A stretch of 64,000 nucleotides of DNA, from the NCBI GenBank assembly GCA_936440205.1, contig OW387135.1, positions 28,064,792 through 28,128,791 of the forward strand, written 5' to 3'. The notes beneath the pieces were generated by a model that was not told the origin of the DNA, searched no databases, and saw nothing but the letters and a program-made list of their open reading frames with translations. The DNA comes from Lepidonotus clava. Lineage: Eukaryota; Annelida; Polychaeta; Phyllodocida; Polynoidae. Both the position numbers and the translations under genes were made by a program. Position 1 is the first letter of the stretch. Each line of letters opens with the position of its first letter. Below, piece by piece: positions 11,301-23,136 of this stretch.

Positions 11301-14300
11301 TTGTCCCTTCCTCCTATTGATCAGCAGGTTACCACCACCACCACCACCCCTCCCCCGCCCGGAGGGTGGACACCACCTGGCCGGTCTCCACGGCCTTCCT
11401 CCGGCACCACAGGTGTGGTCCGTCTCTGATCTGTGGCCAGCCGGGAGTGCTCCTGTATGATCACCTGCATGTGGGGCCCAACCTCCCCGGTCTCCACTCA
11501 TACCCTCCTCCAGGTCCCGTCTTTGTCCCTTTATACACCCTCTTGTCTATTTGACCCTATGCGTGATAGTGTTAATTCGGACGGTGATGGTTCCTCTGGT
11601 GTTGGAGTACTTATGTTGACGCTGATATCATTTGCCATCAACAGCGTGAACTGTAATGTAGTCCTTACAGTGACTTTGTATTCATAGAGACTGTTCATTC
11701 CCTCTTTTTTGAGGACTTTCTTATGTGTGTCTTATGGATACTGTTATGATAAGAACAAACAAAAAACAAGTGAACCGATAACTGATACTAGGTAGATCCC
11801 AGAGTGTCCATCCATATGATATCGACTATTCAATCCCTCTTTGGGACTTTTCTATGTGGTATAGAATTGCGGCTATAATAAAATAAAATAAACCAGTAAC
11901 TGAGTAACAGGCAGACCCATGGGTGCTCATTCTTCCCGATCCATATCTTCTTTGGTTTCAAGTAACTCATACAGAACATTCTCCTCGATGTCCGTATACC
12001 TTAAACAGGCGACCTTACAAAAGTGACACTGTAACTGCGTCAAAGCTGATTCACGTACACGTCTTGGTTCAAGGGCAATGTCGCTTTGTCAGGATGTACA
12101 TCTTAACCCATAGAAAAGGGGATAGATTACAAGTGCCAGACGCTATTGAGAGATCAAGGACATGAGGACAATGTCCAAATATCTCCATAGAGAAAGGACA
12201 TGTCTAAAATATTGGTGATAAATGCAATCTAATCTACAAAGGACGTACCTGGAACCTTCTCGAATTTGCTCTAACATTGACATTAAATCACATCACAAGT
12301 TTACCACAAAGACGGGCCACAACATAGGTGCCGTTTTATTTTATAACTGTCATCCTAAAAAAAATTAAGCTAAGTAAGCCTACATTTTATATGAAAAAGA
12401 TCACCCCTAAAAAGTAGAAAAACATCAAAGTAACTAGAAATTCACTCTTCAAGAGTAAGAAGTCACTCACCTCTCTGTCAAGTGTTTTGGCCAGTGTGAC
12501 GAGTGCCTCGGACGTGTTGAGTAGTCTGATGGCGAGCACCTCACCGCCCAGCCCGCCCTTTATCTCGTACCTGAGCTGCTCGTCCTCAAAGTCGGTGGCG
12601 TTGAGGACTGTGACCACTGAACCTGTTGGAAAAGGTAGTGCATTGGATGAGGATAACTTGAAGCTAATCTTTATAACAGAAAACAACCTTGAGGCTAAAA
12701 GCTACCAAGAAAAGCCATAGTTGGTTTATGTAAAATAATCAGACCTTCCTAGCACTGATAGAATTAATATACTATTAGTAAGAATTTACTCATGACTGGG
12801 CCTCTATTCGTTCATATTTTTGTAAACCAGTTGGGAAACTGTCTTGGCCTAAAGGCAGTCGAAAGAAATGTAGTTATCAAAAGCTTTTCAGCCTAGAAAA
12901 CTAAAAGATATTGGTACAAATGTCTAGGACCTAAGTCAAGTCAGTTTTAGAATATTAGCCATGGAAACAACATTTTAACAATTGCATGACAATTTCTTCT
13001 TTGTAGTTTTATTCCAACATCACGTAAAGTATGTGATGAGTAATCATAACGTTGTATTTCCTTATCGAGGGACATTTCACAGTTCCACAGTATATTGTTG
13101 TCTACAGAGTGCTGCATAATGCAATACCCTAATAACAGTTATCATTATTATTCTTGAACTTCACCTTGGTGGTTGACTTTTGGATTTCACATGGAATTCT
13201 ACCCCACATTGATAATGCCTCATGAAATAGGACTTTTGTGGAATTTTTCAAATTTCTTTTTTTGGGTTTAAAAAATTGATATTATTCCTACTACATCAGC
13301 GCATATTGGGTCAGCTACCATCTAATAAGAGTCTGTTAGTATTCATCCTATGCATAAGACAACAGACATGTTCTACCCGACAAATGAGTAATGGTTTAAT
13401 TCTGTGGGTCTTTTCTATGTCTGAATAGTGTTCTTTGTTATCAATGACTTTCAAAGCATCAATGACTTTCAAAGCTCGCTCATGCAGTGACTGCAGACGT
13501 GCTATTTTATTTGCTATAGCACACTCAACCATGAAGTCTGCATAGTTATGATTTGGTACAATAGTTTGCGTGCATAATTTGTACTTGCAATATTGCTGTA
13601 GTTATATTAAGTATATCCTCATTTTACTTAAATGGATTCCATGTGATGATATTGCTATTTGTTTGAAAACTAAATGGGATATTGACAAGAAAGTAATTTT
13701 GTTTAACTTTGAGGTTAATTTCATAGTTTGTATTTCCTAGGCCTGATTTATCCTCATGGAATGTAATTTTCTACCTAAGTTGCTAAAATCTGTCATTTTG
13801 CAGAACTATATTATTTCTGAGTTTTAATGATTTAAATTTTCAATATCAGGTTTTACTTATATAGATAGGTTTAATATCAAATGAATATGAAATGTATTCT
13901 TCAGGTATCTTGGAAATACTGATCCCTTTAAGACATTCTATCTTTCTTTATCAAGTTAATTTCAGTGACCAGCAAATAGGCCTAAATACACTAAAATGTC
14001 CGTCCCTGGGTGGGCTCGAACCACCAACCTTTAGATTAACAGTCTAACGCGCTAGCCGATTGCGCCACAGAGACAGCTGGCTGAGCTGGCCCAGGTAGGT
14101 CAAAATAATACCTGACCCGTTTACCTGGGCCCTAGGGTCACTCCTGAGCGTGGGAGAGTGTGCGTATGTAAATACACAAACAGGTAGGCGCATTCAAGCA
14201 AAGCCATACACCTGTGACAAGACCCAAGGGCAGGTACCTACATTATAACCAGGGGTTCTGCGTACAGGTCTCTGGGGACCAGTTTCTACCTGAAGCAAAG

Positions 14301-17300
14301 TTAAACTTAAAACTTATATCAGATATCTACAGGTGCAATTAAGAGTATAACATCTGACACCGTTATTTTTAAAAATGAAGAATGCTTTTAGCAAAGTCAT
14401 CTTCGCGACAGGTGGGACAGGAGAGGGGGGAAAACAATATGTATACTTTCCAAAAACAAAGAATTATAAAGATGCTAAGGAGTAACTTGACAGATATAAT
14501 ATTCACATTATCTAAGCGGAGGTGCGTCCAATTATTGTCAATACTGTTTTCTCTGAAGGATTGTGAATGTTACTTGGATAATCAACATTTAAATGAACAC
14601 AAAATTATGACTCTAAGTAGTAAGAAGGTGAAATTTCATCATGATTCTACTACTTCAAGTTGGTTGTTATTACATAGGTTCACATTTATTACCTGCCGAT
14701 TTACAACAACAAGATTTACATTAAAAATTAGATCATCGAATTACCAACTCGTGTGATTTACAATACGCATTATAGAATTTCATTTTGACTCATGCTCATA
14801 ACCATTTCATGTATTACTGAAGCCAAGGAAGAACGTATATACTTAAGAATGGTGCAAATGAAATTCATTGGCAATGGAACACATTATGAACTTATCTGAC
14901 AGGTAAAAATCTAATTTTGTCTTTTACTGATACACAAGGAGGCACACTCCTTTCAATTATTGTGATTTTATTACTCTTCAAGCTTTATAGAGACGGTGTA
15001 TGACATTGTCATTTACTCTATCAAGTGCTGTTATAGTAAATCAATTGGCCACTTTAAATGTCAAGCTTAAAGACCTTAAGCACCATACCTAATTTCGTGT
15101 TTGATCGATCGCCCCTCAGTATGTGGTATAGAAAAATACATCTATGATCTGAACTGCCAGAAAAGACCCCGTTGACAGGGCTCAGGAAAGGAGAGGTGGC
15201 AGATGATAACCGGGACTGATCATGGTCAATCGAGTTCTTGTCACAGAACGACTATACACTGGATAATAAACAACAATATCCTTTCACTAACCGGTACAGA
15301 GGTACATGACAATGCTATAGGAAGGGAAACTTTACTGATTTCTATTCTGGTATAAAGATTTGAAATGTGTTCCCATTGAGCGATGCGACCAACAATCTAT
15401 TAAAACAATGAATTGCTTCGAAAATATTTTATCCCGGTCACATCGTTCGATAGTACCCCCTTCAGAGATGGATCCAGGAATTCTTGAAGGGGGGGGGGGG
15501 GGAGGGAGGCGCCTACATTAAAAACGTCAATTTTACATTAAAAATGATCATTTTGACCTCTTGCCGGGGTCACTTCCGGTCATTAGAATCTCGTGCATAA
15601 CATGTTTCATGCGCTTCATGCTTCATTACTTTCGTTCATTTCGTGCAATTTGTGGCATACATTTTCATGTAATTCGCGCAATTTGTGATATACATTTTCG
15701 TGTAATTCGTGCAATTCGTGATCATGCATTTTACATTAACATTTGACTTTGACTATGTCTCCAAACATCTACATAGCTTACTCTTTATAATTTGGCAACA
15801 CGAACTCGTGCCCCGATACTGAATTGATTACTATAATTCATCACACTTGTAAAATTGTATTAATTCCTATGGGTCAAAAATTCGGAGGACAAAGGTCGGG
15901 GGGGGGGGGGCAAAAGTCCTGTCACTCATTGTATGTGTCTATACATGTATACATGCACGTTAAGTGTTGATCACTGTGTTTAATGTATTACTGATACAAC
16001 TCAAGTAAATTTGGGAACCCTTTTGCAATTGGTGTCACACTTCATGAAACGTTTACATCGAATAGAGCGCTCTCTCTGAATTTCAACTACTGGAATATGG
16101 GGCGAAAAAAGACCTTATCCCTAAAACTATATATATTCCTCAGACGTTGAACTATCCAACACCAGTACAAGTGCGTGTATAATGGGTGTATATAACGCGG
16201 CTAATGAGGAAACACATTGCCAATAGACACACATAGGTCTATGTTTGGCGCCTGAGTTCCGCATCCAATGAAGGGTCGAAGCCAATTACTCACACGAACT
16301 AACAGCTGTGGTCCCCTGGTAGAGGGGAATTTTCTTATTTGGCAGCTATGTTGTGGCAGGTGACAGCCTATATAATTATATGAATTTGTTGGAAATCGAG
16401 TTTCATTGGCCGACATAGATCATGTAAAAAGCCATGTGCCATAGACAGTTTAGAAAAGCCACAATTGCACATTTACTAATGTCATTCTAATTCAAATTAA
16501 GAGAGCAATTTATTGTTATATGAAATAATTTCAGGCAGTCGCAGTTTCCATTTTTCCTGTATTTCAAGCAACTGCAGGCTAATTTTGGAGCATTTTGTCG
16601 GCAAACACTGAGGAAAATCAATAGGAATTTTATTTATTTTTGCTAAATCAAAATGCCTGATGAAAAATTGTCAAAACTAGCATAAGAAATAGTAAGAACA
16701 TACAGATGCAAAATGAAAGTGAGAGGATATGGACTTGTCGACATATTACCCACAATGCACCTTGATTCAGCCTGCAGGTACATCAAAATACAACAAACCA
16801 GAAAATCGCGTCTGGGAGAAATTGTAGGCCTAAATAACGGATTATTTTCGAATTCCCTTTGGTTTGATCTAATTGAGATAACATTTGGACTATCATAAAT
16901 AACCATGTCGCGCAGTGGTGCCGGCTCCACCAGTGACCTGTTTCAGTTCTAGTGCAGGGTAGGGCAGATTTGTTTTGGACCTTAGCAAATACATACATGT
17001 ACAACATTGTTGGGGGACGGGAAAAAATTAAAAGTAATATAACGGCTGACGAAATGACAGCAATGACAGAAGCGATTTTATGCTCATCATATCGCGCCAA
17101 ACACATACCGTCTAGCTACAGACCAAGCAGGCTTTGTTTACATGAGAAGACCTTTTTTTAACATAGCAATCTAGACATTGTGATGCAACCATCAGTGCTG
17201 CGTTAATTAACACGTAAGATAAATGTTCTCATGAAGATATCCCCATTTAAAGATGCCAACTTCTTCGATGACTATAGGACAAGCAGTGGTTCAAACATAC

Positions 17301-18894
17301 TTTGCAAATAGAATTTTCGGTAAATATAGGTTAATATCATCGCCACATTGACGTTCAAAATTACCAAACATTCACAATGCTCCCGGAAACGATAATGGAT
17401 AAAACATTCTGAAAATGGACGGTGCAGTTCTTTCTTTTCTTTTTTCTTTTTGATGGAAGAGATCTTTGGAGGGTGTTGGGGAGAAACGAAAGAAAAATGC
17501 AGGTGGGTGGGTGGGGTAAGGGTCTCTCATGAGCCTTTCCCTCAAAATTGCGCCACACACTGACTTCAGGGGGTATCAGAATTAAAATACATAGCATCAC
17601 AAATTTCCCCCTTGTATGCTGACGACACTTTCCATCCCCTCCTGAATACAAAATGAGTTCTTGCACCCGGCCCCTGTTCCAACTCGTAACCCTGACCGTG
17701 AGCTGCTCCTCACACCTCAGCCTTGGCCGGCCCCCTTCAAAGGGCCCTGACAGGTGTAGTGACCCTGGAGGGCGACACCCTGGAGGTATCCACTTACCTA
17801 CGGGCGCGTCCTCACTCACCAGCAGGGTGGACGGGAAGTTGTTCCACTGCGGCGACTGGTTCCCACCTGTAGGGTCATCAAAGACGTTAGAGAGTGGAGT
17901 CATGACACCAGGCAATATCAAGGTCCTCCACCACTATTTCATCGTTTTTGATGTACTAAAGATCTCCTTTTAACAAGGTTGTTTCAACTGGTTTAAAAAT
18001 ACCTTTTTGAATTGTCCTTTTTTTCTATCTTCATTTTAGTTAAGCAGTAAAGCAGGTGCGGATTACTTTTGCCAATTTACTATCTTTTATATAATCTTGT
18101 TGACAAGATATTTTCCGGAATATTTGTATACCATTCCAAGCATTAGCAAATAAATATTGCTGTAGAAGTAAATGTTTATATATAAAAATGGTTTTACATA
18201 TATCTGGCAGTATGGTTGTAAAACAGGTTATACTCTATATATAGACTCTAATCACTGAGAGTATGTATTATAGCATATACCCCTATCTTCATGTGCCAAT
18301 GTCTGGCATTAGTACTCTGATTACATAAGCTTTTTTCAATTAAAGCAAGGACATCACTTATCCCCATGCAGGTTCCTTAATTAGTAATGTAGTAGGCGGA
18401 AGGCGAGGCCACAATAGATCGGCCTAAGCCGCGGATAGGCCTATACCTTCATGCACTGACATATAATGGTTACATAGGCTTTGTCAATAAAAGCCAAAAT
18501 GCCATTAATACAATGAGAGTAAAATAATTGTAACTTTAATTTATTTCCTTTTCAATTACCCAAGTATTAAGTACTGTACATAATTTGTTCTACGTTTCGC
18601 AATAATAAGTAATGCATAGATGTTTAGAGTGTAAATATTCGGGAGTATAATGGATGTGATAATCTTTTCTAAGAACACCGGCCCATTTCAACATTAAACT
18701 TTGGAAAGCCTCCTACTGAAACATTGTACTCACATTCAATTATCCATCCACTTTATAATCATTTTTCAAATGTAACAATGGACACAAGATATCGACACAA
18801 GTTCAGTATTCATAGGACTTTAGCGCGCCTTACCTGATAGGTTGAAAATAGATTCCAAAACTATGAAAAGCAATACAACAATGCGAGGTGACAT
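6905..18894 (-). CDS. GPI-anchored cadherin/Ly6-uPAR fusion protein (11 exons)
   Basis: Eleven minus-strand exons join without a phase conflict: 18894-18834, 17866-17798, 12622-12471, 10859-10809, 10544-10455, 10092-10006, 9691-9584, 9024-8950, 8365-8267, 7647-7523 and 7085-6905. The product is about 365 residues. In order it has a signal peptide, two extracellular cadherin (EC) repeats, a three-finger LU (Ly6/uPAR) domain and a hydrophobic C-terminus typical of GPI attachment. The start ATG has a good context (ACACCATG) and opens a signal peptide. Calcium-site motifs are visible (SEDAPVG, TLDRE, DINDNRPRF, AEDPDTG). Its likely role is cell-surface adhesion or recognition from a lipid-anchored molecule. 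T-cadherin is a precedent for a GPI-anchored cadherin, but it lacks an LU domain. I do not know a named family with this architecture. An unrecognised small exon between 8366 and 8949 cannot be excluded, but phase 0 on both sides fits a direct join. Confidence 0.8.
7777..7933. mobile_element. Short TIR element (MITE), hAT-like ends
   Basis: 157 bp in the last intron but one of the cadherin/Ly6 gene. Its ends are inverted copies: CAGTGGCGGATTTAG at the left and CTGGATCCGCCACTG at the right, 13 of 15 matching. AGTTGT flanks both sides (7771-7776 and 7934-7939), a possible 6-bp target duplication. There is no coding capacity, and the interior is dominated by G and C runs. CAGTGGCGG ends are common in hAT-type MITEs, but those normally make 8-bp duplications, so the superfamily is uncertain. 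Confidence 0.75.
8700..8915. repeat. Candidate dispersed repeat in intron 8
   Basis: A plus-strand frame reads DGLSELTPYPYTTDTFSLLE and then VRYEPLNHVSSAILICVRS. I recall similar strings in predicted proteins of marine invertebrates, where they come from a dispersed repeat rather than a gene, but I cannot check this here. There is no start, splice or domain evidence for a real gene. Confidence 0.25.
8950..10092 (-). CDS. Exons 6-8: second cadherin repeat
   Basis: Exon 6 (10092-10006) gives GTKVGSAIYRVSAEDPDTG and exon 7 (9691-9584) gives FDINTARGTVVLTKALDFG. Exon 8 (9024-8950) gives DGGGLASSVTLEVDIVQ and then AAALNGSK. All three are phase 0. The beta-strand pattern, the DPD calcium ligand and the 'A-x-DGG' turn are typical of EC repeats. 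The usual closing DxND box is replaced by EVDIVQ, as expected for a last repeat with no following EC domain. Exon 6 uses a weak donor (GTCCGA). Confidence 0.82.
10455..17866 (-). CDS. Exons 2-5: first cadherin repeat
   Basis: Exon 2 (17866-17798) gives a short linker ending in FPSTLLVSEDAPV. Exon 3 (12622-12471) gives GSVVTVLNATDFEDEQLRYE and ends in TLAKTLDRE. Exon 4 (10859-10809) gives AVEEYSLLFTVRDSVHV. Exon 5 (10544-10455) contains LYVLDINDNRPRF. These are the canonical calcium-binding landmarks of an EC repeat (xEx, LDRE, DxNDN) at normal spacing, about 105 residues. Exon 5 also starts the second repeat. Intron 2 is 5.2 kb, far longer than the others. Confidence 0.88.
11270..11530. other. 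GC-rich patch in intron 3, no exon assigned
   Basis: A GC-rich island with a (CCA)n/(CCN) stretch near 11330-11360 inside an AT-rich intron. Open frames exist on both strands but are proline- or glycine-rich products of composition. I see no splice sites in a phase that fits the flanking cadherin exons. Confidence 0.4.
13308..13545 (-). mobile_element. LINE remnant (reverse-transcriptase C-terminal region)
   Basis: A minus-strand frame reads ANKIARLQSLHERALKVID, and further on LLICRVEHVCCLMHRMNTNR. This matches the 'KLxxLQxRAxRII ... LP...R...LMYK' pattern downstream of the RT domain in CR1/Jockey-type LINEs. A short 17-bp direct duplication (AATGACTTTCAAAGCAT-like) lies inside it. It is a small fragment in intron 2 of the cadherin/Ly6 gene, with no complete domain. 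Confidence 0.55.
14001..14074 (-). tRNA. tRNA-Asn(GTT)
   Basis: A 74-nt cloverleaf on the minus strand. The acceptor GTCTCTG pairs with CAGGGAC and the anticodon stem TTAGA/TCTAA is perfect. The loop CTGTTAA gives anticodon GTT, and the T-loop is GGTTCGAGCCC. It lies in intron 2 of the cadherin/Ly6 gene in the same orientation, and is transcribed independently by Pol III through its internal A and B boxes. Confidence 0.97.
17600..17760. other. GC-richer patch beside exon 2, no exon assigned
   Basis: Minus-strand sequence follows the exon 2 donor and stays open for a while, but the cadherin reading continues directly into exon 3 at 12622 with matching phase and sense (SEDAPV joined to GSVVTVL). 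The patch may be intron or an alternative exon. Nothing in it looks like a cadherin strand. Confidence 0.35.
18834..18894 (-). CDS. Exon 1: signal peptide of cadherin/Ly6 gene
   Basis: Encodes MSPRIVVLLFIVLESIFNLS, a short charged start followed by a hydrophobic core, then donor GTAAGG in phase 1. It marks the 5' end of the coding region, so the promoter lies just above 18900. Confidence 0.8.
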
Positions 18895-21800
18895 GGTGTT
18901 ATTTGTCGAGATGTTTTACGACAGGCCAGGGGAATTCCGTTGACTATGTAGCCTTTGTCAAACATTTAATGTTATCCGACGTCCGCATAGTTGGAATTAA
19001 GTCCGTTGGTGCGTAAATGCATTCCTTTTGCGTGGTGACTATGTCAATTTGTTGGCTAATATCTTAAGTATAATTTCTTCCTTTTTAATGTAATTCTCAA
19101 ATCAGCTTTTCTTAAGGTAAATACGTCCTTCGCAGAGACAGTTAGCTTCATTTTCCTAACCGTTGATTGTCAGTACCTGAAGGAAAGATAATCCTTTCTG
19201 ATCGTTAATGTTTTCCCCCAAAATGTAGATTCTTCCCGGGTGTTTGCGTTCAATTGGGACCTTTCAAAAGTCTGTCCTCTTGAATCCCTGTTCAGTGTAT
19301 GTATGCTGTATTGCAGGTTGGAACTGGTGCATTAATTTCCGCTACGTCTATATACCTATAATGCCGTGTCCCCAGTAGTTCCATTCTTTATAGGGAACAT
19401 GTTGTTAACACTTTGTGCAAACCCGTATTCATAATCAACAATAGATCATGACACCTCCTTATGCATTCATGATTATGCTTGTAGACTTCCATTGACTTAA
19501 CGAGCTGCTCTCATTCTCTTCCCTTAAAGGAACCATGTTATCTGACTCATCCATGAACCCTGGTCGTACCTCCCACCTGTTAAGGTCGGTTAGAGCCGCT
19601 CTGGAGCTGCTCCCATGAAAATCCTATATACCTGAGCAGCTCACTGTGAGTGAGTGAGTGAGTACCTACTACTCCCACACACGTAGAGTGGGCGAGCTGC
19701 TCCTCCTCCAGGGTGACGAGCTGCACGGACCATGTGTTCAGTGTGCTCCGGGGGCACCCACCCCCTACCCACCCCCCGCCAACTGCCCTGATCGCCGCCA
19801 GGGGCGCCCCGATCGATAACACGTGATGCCTGGGTAGGATCAAGGCATGGTAGGTGTGGTTTGCACACTGGAGATGATCCACGGTAGGGTTGCAGGAAGT
19901 GCAACCTTTATGTATAAGTGCGCAGGTATTAGTAACTTTGAAATAATGTTGTCAATGGAAATTATAATCTCAATTCATGCAGTTTCCCCGAATGAGTGTT
20001 CCATTTCCATTTAGTGCTTTCATTTTGACATATGTTTTACACTTTTCGGGCAGGCCTTTGATTTATATCAGTCTGCTTATCAATCATGGCTTTTGGCCGA
20101 ACATTATACTTTTGAAGAAGATTGAGCAATACTTCCATAGCATTGCAATTATGTGTTGTGGCTAAGAGTGTGACGAGAATTCACCTTTGCAGATAGGCCT
20201 ACAGGGATTACGTGGAATAAGTGAAAGGTGATAATCAGGGATATTGATCAAACCTCCTATAAATGCGGAAATTTAGAACCACACAATTTACTTCTGTAAA
20301 CCAGGGGAAACCCTCATGGATATTGTTAAATAAAATTGAAATAAAAATCTTAAGTTCATTTTGAAGTTAAATAGTTTTAACACATTTGTTATGAAACAAA
20401 TACTTTATTGGTATGAGTTAAAGTTATCTAACCTCCAACCCCCACCCCCACCCCCACCACCACACGAACGCTACCAACTATGCGTTCCTCTAGCCTCTAT
20501 GGCTGTGCGTCAGTACGTCTCCAACAAAAGTGTAACTGTTGGAACAGGTTCAAGAGCTAATGGGGCTGCCTGCATCATACGACCCGTTAACTTGTCACCA
20601 CTTTTAATTAACACGATACTCGTATTGCTTGGGACCTACGTTTAGCAAGCGCTATGTACCGCACCATTCTTATTTCCTGGGTGATTGAACCATTTTCCCA
20701 TGCATACTATTACTGGGGTTCCGGTGCGCAAGGATAATTAATAGGTATACAAAACGAAAAAGCGCCACTTAGTTGCAATTTTCCAGAGGGATGTGTAAAC
20801 GACTTGCTATGGGATTAATCTGCAGCGTACTCATGTTGTCAGTGAGCCTGCAAACTTATAATCCGGTTGATCGAATTGTCAAGCACTTCATTAGTAGCTG
20901 GCATGATCGAATTTACCACAGGTCCGACTTATGTTACACAGTTCACTAACAGGTAGAACACACTGTTTGTGAGACGAATAAGTTCAATGTATTGTGTATT
21001 ATAAATTAAAGTTGCACTTACATTGATCATTGCTTCAAAAATCAGGCCAATATGGTATTATTACACCATCTTTGAAATAGGATCTATAAAACAAATACTA
21101 GGCCTAATACCAGCCAATCACAAGACACTCATGATCCGCATGTTTCCGGCAATAGGTCTTTTGTGGGGGTTACTCCAAAACAATGGGCTGTCCCTTGGCA
21201 TCTCAGAAAACGGTTGGTGTAAACTCTCAAATGGAAATTACCATGCAGAGCTGTCGTATCATAATGTAAAATCGGGGCTGAAGTTTTGCAGTGGGTATCA
21301 ACAAAGAATCAGTGCCCCCCCCCCCCCCCCCACTGAGTCCCCCTCAAATCTAGGTGGATGAGGTGGATGCACTCGGAAAATGGTCCTCTTTACAGTAAGA
21401 TATAATTGATACACGAAAAATTAGTACACCAGTATCACACTTTAGGTTCAAAATGTGGTATTTGATTTAAAATAAATAAAAACCATAGGTAGACATTTAG
21501 TTTGTAGGGAATCTTTGTCAAGAGAAATCAGGCATTCCTTTACACGGGCCTATGGCATTGGATATGGTCTCTATAAGGTAAAAACGTATTCTGTTTGGAT
21601 CTATCGGTAACGTTTTTTCCATCCAACTTCATAATTATAGAGTCACATTTCACATGGGGGTTAGCCCTTCAAATGTTGCATTATTCTGTACATGGCCTTC
21701 TCTTACAAAGATGGTGAGGTTCTAAATTATCAATACGAGGCAGACAACAAGTCCATTCGCTTGCGTGACAAAATTGATATTTCCCATCGGTTGTCAGGCT

Positions 21801-22455
21801 CGGATAACAGAATTTACCATGATTGTCTCCGTCTCCAATATCTACGTGCAGTCTACTTAATTCGTATCAACCGATTGGCCTAACGGCTTTCCCTTTCATC
21901 TTTTATAACAATATTTATGCATCAGCATTATAACGATAAAAAATAATGATAATCATATTGAGGCCAGAAAAATACTGTATTTTCTGTTTAGTAGACCAAT
22001 ATACATGTACATCAAACCGCCTTCAGTCGACTAATGAGTAGGCCTATTGCACAATCAATTAGGGCCAAAAGTGGAAGGAGATTGTTCGCAGGTACAGGTT
22101 GACCGATCGGACATACACAGATATAAAGGGAAATGGAATAGCTCTCTGAAATATGGTTGTGATAGGCCTAAATCTTAATGTAGTTATCTCAGGGTCTCAG
22201 GGACCTTCCATTAAAGTCCTACCGTAGGCACTTATTCAAAAAATGCAAGCCCGTATCCAGGGGGGGGGGGGGGGGTGACGTGGGGTATGCGTCATCCCCC
22301 CCCCCCTCCCTTGCTAGATTAGGTCCACTTTCTGGTACAAAGGTTTACTTTATCTGCATACAAAGTATAGTACACCTTTCTAAAAATATGTTGTTATCTA
22401 TCAGTGTTACTAAAATTAAATGAAACAAACTATTCTTTCAAAAGATAATATTATT
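18895..22455. other. Upstream region of the cadherin/Ly6 gene
   Basis: 3.5 kb between the cadherin/Ly6 start codon and element A. The promoter should lie at its left edge, but I see no TATA box I would defend. A GC-rich patch at 19560-19900 contains (GTGA)n at about 19648-19665 and runs of C. Homopolymer C tracts occur near 20441-20460 and 21315-21331. Around 22258-22315 a G run and a C run face each other (gtatccagggg ... cccctcccttg), like the worn MITEs elsewhere in the window. No gene is supported. Confidence 0.55.
22240..22325. mobile_element. Degenerate G-run/C-run MITE-like relic
   Basis: 'cgtatccag' plus a ~16-base G run, a short interior, then a ~10-base C run and 'tcccttgc'. The layout resembles the 7777-7933 element but without recognisable terminal inverted repeats. 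Named by resemblance only. Confidence 0.3.
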
Positions 22456-23086
22456 GTACTAATAGCTTAGCACTTTTAATATATTCTCGTGTTATATAAT
22501 CCATCAAGGATCAGGCTTAGCAAGTCTACTTCTAGTCTACTTCTAGAAGAAATATCTTGCGCTCCTAGCGCCACCTGTTGACCAGTATAAAAGGCGCTGC
22601 AAGGTAGGGAGCGAGCAGTTAGTTAGGAGTTAGTAGTCACTTAGTTTAGTGAGAACATCAGCTAAGTAAGTTTAGCCAAGGAGTTATACCTGGAGTAAGT
22701 ACATCGGCTCCCGTGTAACAGACTGGAGTTTACCAATATCAACTACCTCGGACATAGGATTGTGATAGAGCTGAGTACTAGAATGGTCTAGAAGGTGTTG
22801 GAGCAACTCGTGTTCTAAATGTGGTTGATTGCTGATAGGAGATGGGAGGTGGACTGATGAAGACTTATACATGGTGGCTTTGACTCGGGATGAGATGTTT
22901 ATTGAATAAAAACCCTTTCATATTAAGAAGCTCCCTCATCGTTCATTTCTTTTGAACTATTGGGAAGTGGACGGACAAACTTTGAACGCAGTCTGAATTA
23001 CTCAGGCATTCTGGATAAATGACTCATGAAGACTTGGATATACACGAACATTATGCAGTCTTAAATCAAACATTAACAATAGTTCA
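22456..23086 (+). repeat. Element A 5' LTR
   Basis: About 631 bp with TG...CA ends that form a short imperfect inverted repeat (TGTACTA/TAGTTCA). It holds a TATA box (TATAAAAG, 22586-22593) and a poly(A) signal (AATAAA, 22905-22910), which sets U3-R-U5 polarity to plus. Nearly identical to the 3' LTR. Confidence 0.95.
22586..22593 (+). promoter_or_regulatory. TATA box of the LTR promoter
   Basis: TATAAAAG about 130 bp into the LTR, followed by GC-richer sequence and a GAGCGAGCAGTTAG stretch where transcription would start. Conserved in all three LTRs seen in the window. Confidence 0.75.
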
Positions 23087-23088
23087 TT

Positions 23089-23106
23089 TGGTGGAGATTA
23101 CCCGAA
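23089..23106 (+). other. Primer-binding region of element A
   Basis: Begins TGGTGGAGATTACCCGA two bases after the LTR end, the normal place for a site complementary to a tRNA 3' CCA end. I could not match the rest to a particular tRNA. At the other end of the element I could not point to a clear polypurine tract. Confidence 0.5.
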
Positions 23107-23136
23107 ACATGACTTGTGCCGTTTTGCTCATCCTTG

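Larger units (their letters stand above)
12623..17797 (-). other. Intron 2 of the cadherin/Ly6 gene
   Basis: A 5.2-kb intron that contains the LINE remnant and the tRNA-Asn gene. It also has two G homopolymer tracts (about 15489-15502 and 15898-15910) next to degenerate 'ggatccagg' sequence resembling worn MITE ends. At 15590-15740 there is a run of short 'ttcatgtaattcgtgcaattcgtg'-like direct repeats. I found no further supported exon. The frames at 14382-14756 and 16783-17106 have no recognisable domain and look AT-driven. Confidence 0.6.

Noticed and set aside
11238-11554. Pro/Gly-rich overlapping frames in intron 3
   Set aside because: Several frames on both strands are open at once, typical of a CCN/GGN repeat rather than a gene.
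14382-14756. 124-codon plus-strand ORF
   Set aside because: AT-driven composition, no domain, no splice context, and it lies in an intron of a minus-strand gene.
17361-17797. Continuation of the exon 2 frame as a 186-residue minus-strand protein
   Set aside because: The frame runs through a perfect donor (GTAAGT) and the sequence beyond is not cadherin-like. Splicing to 12622 gives a seamless EC repeat.
19560-19905. GC-rich patch with minus-strand frames of 87-100 codons
   Set aside because: No start or splice consistency, no domain, and the frames arise from C-rich and (GTGA)n sequence.
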